Position numbers and translations under genes: made by a program. The notes under the pieces are model-generated. The model had not been told where the DNA came from and did no database searches. It saw nothing but the letters and a program-made list of their open reading frames with translations. Source: Albugo candida (taxonomy: Eukaryota > Oomycota > Peronosporomycetes > Albuginales). From it: a stretch of DNA of 64,000 nucleotides. Within the stretch, counting starts at the first letter, position 1, and the number at the start of each line of letters is the position of its first letter. Positions 56,340 through 64,000 of the stretch are shown in pieces. The stretch is from assembly GCA_040437565.1 (NCBI GenBank), contig JBDOQK010000066.1, positions 1 through 64,000 of the forward strand, in the 5' to 3' direction.

Positions 56340-56560
56340 TCTTAAAAGAAACTAATTTAGGACATTAGTGTCTAGATTAGGTACGTTTAAAATAAGGTAT
56401 TCTTTTATATATAAAAAAGGGAGCCGCTATGGCCACAGACAAAACTACTACGGCCACAGACAATTGATCTAACCAATCACAGCTCACAAAATCTAATTGT
56501 TGCTGAGTACGCCAGCCAATCAGGTCACTTGTCTACTTTTGTGTACGAGCTCATTCTGTA
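56340..56560 (-). repeat. LTR-like block, inverted partner of 58050-58240
   Basis: Shared landmarks in opposite orientation are ACTAATTTAGGACATTAGTG, GAGCCGCTATGGCCACAGAC and CAATTGATCTAACCAATCAC. Confidence 0.8.
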
Positions 56561-56729
56561 TCTTACGCTGTTTTTGTTTTTATTGTTCTAGCATAGGTAC
56601 GTTTTTTTCCTGACATCTATATATGGGGGAAAGGTTACTAGTAGATACTCGAACGACTAGGATGTTGGAAAGGTGGCTGTTGCAATTGAGCAAAATAAAA
56701 AATCGTTTTGTTTTAAATTATTTATTTTT

Positions 56730-57835
56730 TGCTGATATAAATTCCAGGGAGCTGACATCCGGACAGCCCCTCTTGCTAACCGGACACCCCGTCCCCTCCT
56801 CACACATATTTTATATATTTTGATATAACCCCCCAAAGTCAAATATGACTTAATACCTTGTGATCTTTTGGTTTGTTTATGTGTTGAGTTCGCCGTTTAG
56901 TTTTGGTGAAGGGAGATGCGTTGACGAGAATTCCGATCGACTTATAATTTGAATAATAAAATGATATGACTGCTGAATCTATCGTTGATTTACTGATTGG
57001 TTTGAAAGCGTGTGTAATGAATGGGAAAGGTTACCATAAGAATAAGAGTGACGGATAATATTCTCCATAGCTTATACACTCCTGATTCCTACCTGCTCAT
57101 ACCTATCTACTCATTTTGATTTCAAGGCTCCCAACTGGTCCAACATTTCCGCGCGGAAGTCTTCGGGAAGGGGTGGCATCGGAGTCGGAATCGCTATCAG
57201 TTTGAATAGCCTGAAAAAACCCGGTAAGAAGAAATCATACACGAATCAATTTGGCTTACCTCAACGCCCTTTTCTTGCACTTTTACATTTTTTTTTCGCT
57301 GTTGGTAATTGTCATTGTGATGGGATTTATTAAAACAGAATATTATTTTTTGTTTTAAATTTTTTATGAGTCTGAAAAAACGGCAGATGTCAGTTAGAAA
57401 GTACCAAAGGATCTTAAGACAAACCCGCATGCATGAGTGCTGTTGACTTACAATTACGCATCGCGCACTATTTCAGACAGAACGGTCGTTCAATGACGTC
57501 ATAACGACGGACAGTCGCCCGTGGTTGAACTATTCTAATGTCGCGTGGACCACAAATCGACCATATTCCAAGAGGAAGACGTTAAGGTGGAGAAGAGGCC
57601 GTGGTCATGTAGCACATATGTGTTGTATAGGGTAAGCGGTGTTCCGTTGAGGATGTGCCACGCAATAATATGTAATCTATTTATCAGTCTAAATAAGGGG
57701 GCGGGTATTAAGATATATAAAACATATATGAGGAGAGGAATGGTGTCCGCTTAGCAAATGGGGGCGTCCGGATAGCAGCTCCCCAATTCTATTTTTAGAA
57801 TTATATTCCAGTAATGTAAGTAGAAGAGCATGGCT
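56730..57835. mobile_element. Non-autonomous DNA transposon-like element with terminal inverted repeats
   Basis: About 100 bp at the left (GGGAGCTGACATCCGGACAG, CTTGCTAACCGGACACC, then CCTCCTCACACATATTTTAT) recurs inverted at 57.69-57.83 kb (GGAGCTGCTATCCGGACGCC, TTTGCTAAGCGGACACC in reverse complement). The roughly 0.9-kb interior has no transposase-like frame. Ends with TCCGGACACC and similar are reminiscent of pogo/Tc1-type elements, but I cannot assign a superfamily. It sits between two inverted LTR-like blocks. Confidence 0.6.
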
Positions 57836-58049
57836 CCGCGCCGGTCGCCATTGGACGTCGAGCTTTTTCTAGCTGTCATTGCGACACTTTAGTAATTAGA
57901 AAAAACACGTAGGAAGAAAGAAATATTATAAAATAATCTGTTCAAATACTTTTCGAAGGGCGTAATATGAGATCTTCCGGTTGATATGTTGCAAAATGTC
58001 ACCACGTGGGGTCGACTACGCGAAAGGTGTAGTTTTCATTTGCTGTTCG

Positions 58050-58570
58050 CCAGTTTTGGCGTACTTAGCAACAATTGAATTTTGTGAGCTGTGATTGGTT
58101 AGATCAATTGTCTGTGGCCGTACTAGTTTTGTCTGTGGCCATAGCGGCTCCCTTTTTTTATATATAAAAGAATACCTTATTCTAAACGTACCTAATCTAG
58201 ACACTAATGTCCTAAATTAGTTTCTTTGAGACCTTTTTGTTCGGTGGCTGACACTCGTCCGCCTGTTGAAGCTGATGTCCCTGAACCAGTGTGGAACACA
58301 TCAGGCTAATCAACTTTCAGCTATTGAACAATGAATTAGTTGCTGTGGGCGACTAGTAGAGAAGGCTTAGACTAGCTAGTAAAGTGAGCTAAGGACCTCC
58401 TACATTCAATATATCTTACATTCCAAATTTTATTCAAAGTGCTCAAAACAGCCCCCACAAACTAATAAGGTATTCCTATATCTATATCAGTGGGAGAGCG
58501 TCCCGAATGTGTACCACACTCTCAGAACGGTTAACAACCGACGTGTAACCCCATTACAGTATCCTTGTGA
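58050..58570 (+). repeat. LTR/leader-like block of the Gypsy family, plus strand
   Basis: It shares CGTACCTAATCTAGACACTA and the block AAGGTATTCCTATATCTATA...CGACGTGTAACCCCATTACA with 51.53-51.75 kb, and is inverted relative to 56.19-56.56 kb. A stretch at 58.27-58.46 kb not found in the others interrupts it. It looks like a solo remnant. Confidence 0.7.
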
Positions 58571-60083
58571 AGCGAACTATATAGATTCGCAACCAGAGCA
58601 ACACGCTGTGGTGGAAAGTGAGGGCATGGCAGATACCGTTCGTGCTTACTTTTGACCTTCTATGTCAGTCGAAAACGTTCGACAAAGCTTGAGTATATCT
58701 TAAGATCGATCAGCTTGAGTTGAAGAGTCTGTGTAATCGAATAAATCGTATTTTCGCTGCTTATTACTGTACCATAATGGTAAGTAGGATCACGCGTATC
58801 AGAGATTCAACTCTAGCGCTAGGTGGCTTGGACAGTATTGATATCAAGTTGGAGAAGTGCATGATCATCATTCAGCTATCGTCGGACACTTCATCTATTC
58901 TTTTACTGTTTTAGTGCTATGACATGTCGAAAGAGTGATGATATGATATGATTGTAAAAGTGATTCGGTAGTAAGAACTTTCTGATTACTCGCTTGGAGG
59001 GATACGCAACCTCGACCGATCCAAAAGTGTCTCGTTGGACAGCCTCATATCAGCGTCTTTCAGTCGCCTGAACAGCTATCCAATCAAAACCTATTCTTAC
59101 GCGCTTCGCTTCCGTATACTAAATATGCGACAATTTTTGAACCGTGCTGTCTGACTTTATATTTTTATACTTTTGTTGTCTAAGCGGGACGTTGAAACGG
59201 TGGGGAAAAAGACAAGCTGCTCATATGTCTCTGTGAGCCCACTTTTCATCTATTATGTCCCACTTGTCTATATAATAACCACAGCTCGCGGATACATTTG
59301 TCATTGTGTATACTGCACTGTCGCTTCCAGCTGTAAACCGTACGCATCTACGTCATCCATATCATCTAACACGTCAATTCGGTCTTGTACCAGTCACTAT
59401 TTTACAACCTGCTAATTTGGACAACATGAGCTTTTCTTCTCTACCTTAAGCGAGTATCGAGCCTGGATAACGTTCATCCCATGATACGATGCTTCAACTA
59501 CGTAAAACTGTGAGACACGTCCGTTTTGCTTAGCGCTTCTACCCGCTTCTTTATTACAGAAGTAGCTTGTGATTTAGCGGCCAATTTTTGGATATTCTCA
59601 TGCATTAGATACAGAAGCATTCCAAATCTACCGATAGTCGATCTTCAAACAGATTATTGAACATTCTACTACGTCTGATCTGATAAATGGTCACGACTTG
59701 ATCTTTTAATACAAGACGCGCGAGTCATCTGAGAGCTGAAGCCGATCTGTCAAATGGCAATCGGGACTTTCGTGCAAATCAACTTCAATGTTGAATTGTA
59801 TCGACTATTGCCCTCTTGAAGTCGCATGTCGTCATCTGCCCTTGCTGTCAGTTGTTCACCACATCGATAGAAGCCAAACAACACCTTTGATGCAGCAAGA
59901 AGCTCTCAGAAGCCAAATACAACTGCGTGAGTGATGGTATCTTGATCATCGTAAGCGAATGCGTATCGTGTCAACACGATCAACCAAATCAACGACGACA
60001 GTGAATGATATCAAAGGACAAACAACAACTTTATTCCAATTACAGATATACGATACTTCACATCAAATTGCCGATGCGATGAT
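58571..60083. other. Right-arm spacer mirrored at 7.85-9.3 kb
   Basis: No intact gene. Blocks at 58.78-58.87, 58.99-59.1 and 59.75-59.95 kb match the left arm in reverse complement. Confidence 0.5.
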
Positions 60084-60755
60084 TTAACAATAAAAAAAGT
60101 CACCAAATTGTCGTCCAAAGTAACATCGGGCGGGGTAGAATAGATGACCAAAACGTCGCCAGTACCAAATCGGATAGCGGTATCCATAACGGAATCCGAA
60201 TCGGGGATGACTGAAACGGAAGCGGACACGAAAAGACGGTCCAAACGTTCCTTGTTCGGAATCTAAAGCGCTGTCTTCTCGCTGAATAGCTTCCAAAGCG
60301 CTAGCTTATTCCGAGTCCACCTCTTGTGGCATAATCAAAACGTCTCTATCATTGGGGAGCAACTCAACTCCAGCAGGAACCTGTTCGGCTGACTCTTTTT
60401 CGATTTCAGACTGCTTTTGCATGGCAATATTGTTACCAATAAATGCGATAGCATTATGTTGCAATGCCTTATTTTTGATCGCCAAAGCTGAAGAATTCTT
60501 CAATATAGTTACCCCTGCTACGTTAACGTCCTCGGCCTGTTCGTTCGACTCCTTCTTTATCTGAGAATTCTTTTGAACTGCCACATTGTTTCCAATCAAT
60601 GCGATGGCGTTATGTTGCAATGCTTTAGTTTTGATTGCTAAAGCTGAAGAATTCTTCAGCAGTGTAACTCCTGCGACATTGATGTCCTCATGTTGTGCTG
60701 ATGCGATGAGGCATAGAGACGAGAGGAATTGTAGGAGGATCAGTGACTTCATCAT
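60084..60755 (-). pseudogene. Secreted repeat-protein gene, right copy with internal stop
   Basis: From the ATG at 60755 it has the same signal peptide (MMKSLILLQFLSSLCLIASA) and two full 52-residue repeats (EDINVAGVTLLKNSSALAIK and EDVNVAGVTILKNSSALAIK openings). The same acidic linker follows, ending VDSE at a TAA (60306-60308) where the 7-kb copy has a Gln codon. The frame then continues unbroken to the Arg/Tyr-rich tail ending in Cys at 60084. With one stop and otherwise intact frame, it is a recent loss, or it makes a shorter secreted protein without the basic tail. It is useful for showing what the 7-kb gap hides. Confidence 0.8.
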
Positions 60756-61497
60756 GCTAAAGTAATTGTATCTCTGATACACGAAGCAAAACCGAAAATG
60801 GCAATCGAGTTGTGAATGTGATGATTCTGGGTGAAGATATCAGATTTCCTGGAGCATTCTTGTAGGTTTCTTACTTCTTCCAGGAATATTCTATGGATAT
60901 GTAGATGTAGATAAGAGAGTTTTCGTTGAGACATGACCTACATAGCCATATTTGATTTCTGCTTGTATTAGGTGTGGAATTTTAACACCATGTAAATTTT
61001 GTAGTAAATCTTTGGTTGACAATGATATCGTCATTTCCAAAAGCGCTAGACTCAAGTCCTCGCCACATTGAATAAAAGCTAATGCGCTTGAGTAATAGTA
61101 TTTTTTTCATTGATCTCAAGCATCAGTCGAGGTGTGAATTATAATCACGTGAGGGGCTACGTGTACTATTGCTCCGAACTCTGCTATTCGGAAGCGCAAT
61201 AATATTCTGTAAACAATATCGTGAAACCTAAAACAACGACAGCGTATTTTTTGAATACAATGTTTCCGTTAATCAAATGATGGCACATACATATTGATAG
61301 CATTTCATCACGTGTCAATGTAAAATGGATTCTTGATACTTTGTACGAGCTTCCTACAATACGATTCTCTGACTGTATAAAATCCTCATCTAATGGAGCG
61401 CATATATGCAGCAAAGTGCATAGAAATGTCACTGATTCGTTGATCAAGTAAACTCACAGAGATTGTCAAGAACGTTTAAGCGTGGAAAACTAAGGCA
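60756..61497. other. 5' flank of the right secreted-protein copy
   Basis: The first 400 bases mirror 6.7-7.1 kb closely, including the CCATTTT initiator at about 60799 (minus). No gene is seen. Confidence 0.55.
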
Positions 61498-62150
61498 TTA
61501 TGGAACGAAGGAGCATATACTGGTGATAATGCTTCCAGAAAAAAAGTCTGATTTTCCTTCTCGTATCAAAAATTCAGACGGAGTTATTTCGGAACTCCAT
61601 TTCGAATCAATGTAGTCGACATGTTCGAATATCTGATCGGAACGATTGCGACAACGTAGCGAGGGGTTTGGTGCAAATAGTATTGATCTGGCTCGCCTTC
61701 CTTGAGGATAGAATGACCAGAATTGAATCCTCCTGATCTTTTCAAAGTCGCAAAGCATTCTGTCGGAACAATAGACACCGGAAAGATGTGCCCATTTTAT
61801 TGGCAACAGAATAATCGATGAAAAAACCATTATGCAAGTACATGTTTTTCCAATCTCGAAGGCTTCATCGCCAAGTTCAACATCTGTCGTATAATGCAGC
61901 CAAGAATGCCACTCTGGTGGGATCTGATCGCCGTCGAAATTGTCGAATGAATCAATATGGTACTCATAGTATCGCTCTTGACCAGCGACTTCAGTTGGAT
62001 CTTCATAGTATTTATTCCCGAGACGATCTGTGCCCACATAATATCCAAATTTCTCATCGCCCATATTATATATCTGCCAAACGGTTCCCTTCACTCCGTA
62101 TCGATTGAGTTGGGTGTACTTCCGAGCTACTGCATAGAAGTGCTGCTTTT
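61498..62150 (-). pseudogene. NDUFA12: NDUFA12 (complex I) relic, right arm
   Basis: The frame from about 62140 gives FYAVARKYTQLNRYGVKGTV, then YYVGTDRLGNKYYEDPTEVA, YEYHIDSFDNFDGDQIPPEW and HSWLHYTTD. This is better preserved than the left-arm copy and is unmistakably NDUFA12/B17.2. After TTDVELGDEAFEIG the frame runs into intron-like or non-homologous sequence. A C-terminal block (GEPDQYYLHQTPRYV) appears in another frame at 61.6-61.75 kb. An intron at about 61.8 kb could explain the switch, but no start codon lies in frame upstream (a TAA precedes), so I call it a relic or an incomplete gene. Confidence 0.7.
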
Positions 62151-62363
62151 TATCAGATGGTTATTTTCTGTAGACTTGGCCGTATTCTGCTTTGCGCACA
62201 AGGGAATAATGTCGCCATTTCAATGATTCAATCCATGCGATTGGATGATAAGTCTCCATTGGGTACACTGCCATACTACTTAAGTATTTAGAGACAGATG
62301 GAAAAATATAATGCTGTAAACACCTGACGGAATTGGATTATCATATTTCAGGACTTGCTTTCT

Positions 62364-63098
62364 ATGCAGACTACTGCTAAATACAAGGCTTCGATGTGTC
62401 CATAAGCTGATCTGTTAATTGGTGGCTCGGATTTGAATCCAAATTCGATTCTCAATGCGCATCCTTAGGAATCGTTTTTACTTGCAATAGACGGATTCAT
62501 GTGTCAAATTAGTAGAATATTGTTTGAATCAGATTGAAAAGCCGTACTAAAGCTTTTGTATAGGTCTCTCGGCCACGATGGACAGGTAGATCAATGCGCA
62601 AGGCAAAGATCTGGACAACAGTGTGATATTCGACTTGCCAAATAATTAGAATCGGGCTACTGGAGGATATCAATCCCCCGAAGAATGCTATCAGGTTTTC
62701 GTGTTTCGTCTCTGAGTAATTGAAAAGATACAAATATGGCTGGGATGTTCTCATATTCATGCGTGCATTAAGGCACCGCTTCGGATCTATCACTGCATGT
62801 TGGAGTAGCCACAGCCCTAAAGAAAATGTATGTCATATCTCAAGGGCTACAAACACTATGATATTCTAGATGTGATTCTTAGCTTGAGAATTAGTGGCAG
62901 TATGGTGAGCAGGGCTGAGATCTGTGTGAGTGAGATCATGAAAGTCTCATGTAACCCCACCTTACCATATCTTTAGTGTACATCTACACCCTCGCCCAGT
63001 GTAATGACGCTTGTGAACCACAACAAAATGCGAAAGAAAATCGACAAAAGATCTCAGCAGCATAAGTGATAGTAAATCCTATCACCAATGCAATTCAA
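62364..63098. repeat. Copy 1 of 735-bp duplicated segment flanking a gap
   Basis: It repeats as 63199-63933 (offset 835) across the 100-N gap 63099-63198. Confidence 0.9.
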
Positions 63099-63198
63099 NN
63101 NNNNNNNNNNNNNNNNNNNNNNNNNNNNNNNNNNNNNNNNNNNNNNNNNNNNNNNNNNNNNNNNNNNNNNNNNNNNNNNNNNNNNNNNNNNNNNNNNN

Positions 63199-63933
63199 AT
63201 GCAGACTACTGCTAAATACAAGGCTTCGATGTGTCCATAAGCTGATCTGTTAATTGGTGGCTCGGATTTGAATCCAAATTCGATTCTCAATGCGCATCCT
63301 TAGGAATCGTTTTTACTTGCAATAGACGGATTCATGTGTCAAATTAGTAGAATATTGTTTGAATCAGATTGAAAAGCCGTACTAAAGCTTTTGTATAGGT
63401 CTCTCGGCCACGATGGACAGGTAGATCAATGCGCAAGGCAAAGATCTGGACAACAGTGTGATATTCGACTTGCCAAATAATTAGAATCGGGCTACTGGAG
63501 GATATCAATCCCCCGAAGAATGCTATCAGGTTTTCGTGTTTCGTCTCTGAGTAATTGAAAAGATACAAATATGGCTGGGATGTTCTCATATTCATGCGTG
63601 CATTAAGGCACCGCTTCGGATCTATCACTGCATGTTGGAGTAGCCACAGCCCTAAAGAAAATGTATGTCATATCTCAAGGGCTACAAACACTATGATATT
63701 CTAGATGTGATTCTTAGCTTGAGAATTAGTGGCAGTATGGTGAGCAGGGCTGAGATCTGTGTGAGTGAGATCATGAAAGTCTCATGTAACCCCACCTTAC
63801 CATATCTTTAGTGTACATCTACACCCTCGCCCAGTGTAATGACGCTTGTGAACCACAACAAAATGCGAAAGAAAATCGACAAAAGATCTCAGCAGCATAA
63901 GTGATAGTAAATCCTATCACCAATGCAATTCAA
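63199..63933. repeat. Copy 2 of 735-bp duplicated segment flanking a gap
   Basis: Identical to 62364-63098. Confidence 0.9.
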
Positions 63934-64000
63934 AATCATTTCAATCCATTAAACCTCCGAAACGGAAGATACTTTAGCGGAGTTCTTTAGAGTGACTATT

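Larger units (their letters stand above)
54700..56560 (-). mobile_element. Second Gypsy-type fragment, 5' end, minus strand
   Basis: The outer end (56.19-56.56 kb) is the reverse complement of the leader/LTR-like blocks at 51.5-51.75 and 58.06-58.57 kb, with the peptide KVFRYLYHWESVPNVYHTVR. A gag-side frame follows (PNPFVERSDVNAPSAHMTNP and onward, 55437-54958). It abuts the chromodomain end of the plus-strand Gypsy fossil, head to tail in inverted orientation. It is a truncated, old fragment, inflated by a 465-bp gap duplication. Confidence 0.65.
62151..64000. other. Outer right arm, degenerate DNA
   Basis: Blocks mirror about 4.1-5.0 kb of the left arm in reverse complement. A 94-codon minus frame at 62509-62793 (NMRTSQPYLYLFNYSETKHE region) is the best open stretch; its family is not recognised. 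It recurs at 63344-63628 only through the gap duplication. Confidence 0.45.

Noticed and set aside
1-64000. CRISPR arrays, bacterial operons or Shine-Dalgarno sites
   Set aside because: No spaced short direct repeats were found. Genes have spliceosomal introns and eukaryotic families.

Overview
The window looks like nuclear DNA of an oomycete. Introns are very short (33-84 nt), start codons often lie just downstream of an oomycete-type initiator (YCAYTYY), base composition is fairly AT-rich, and the gene set includes a BTB-ankyrin-FYVE protein, an HSF-type factor and small secreted proteins. A white rust (Albugo) is my best guess, from base composition and compactness only. No prokaryotic features were seen.

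Layout. (1) About 1-16.3 kb: a gene graveyard with remnants of NDUFA12 (complex I), a secreted repeat protein that still looks alive (7.1-7.8 kb), a degraded CDK11 5' end and two kinesin fossils. (2) 17.3-34.1 kb: a compact island of conserved genes: NAC-alpha, 14-3-3, the 5' part of CDK11, a secreted protein split between frames, a small candidate gene, a PH-PGAM5 fusion, an HSF-type regulator, a WBP11-like splicing factor, a CaMK-type kinase and the BTB-ankyrin-FYVE protein. (3) 34.5-58.6 kb: retroelement-rich DNA holding two old Ty1/copia elements, decayed Ty3/Gypsy pieces, a tRNA-derived SINE with its target-site duplication and an element with terminal inverted repeats. These lie around a CDK11 kinase copy, a PGAM5 fragment and a third kinesin fossil. 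(4) 58.6-64 kb: a mirror image of region 1, with a dead copy of the secreted gene and an NDUFA12 relic on the opposite strand.

Two large-scale facts dominate. First, regions 1 and 4, and also the CDK11, PGAM5 and kinesin copies, are arranged as a worn inverted duplication around the island; the best preserved stretch is the secreted-protein gene and its promoter. Second, eight of the thirteen 100-N gaps are flanked by identical direct copies of 0.3-2.2 kb (about 7.1 kb in total). These are almost certainly unmerged contig overlaps rather than biology, so every second copy beside a gap should be discounted.

The conserved genes do not form one pathway. They cover translation (NAC-alpha), phospho-signalling (14-3-3, CaMK, CDK11, PGAM5-like phosphatase), RNA processing (CDK11, WBP11-like), transcription (HSF) and endosomal trafficking (FYVE). 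The secreted proteins are candidates for a role at the host interface, but their function is unknown.
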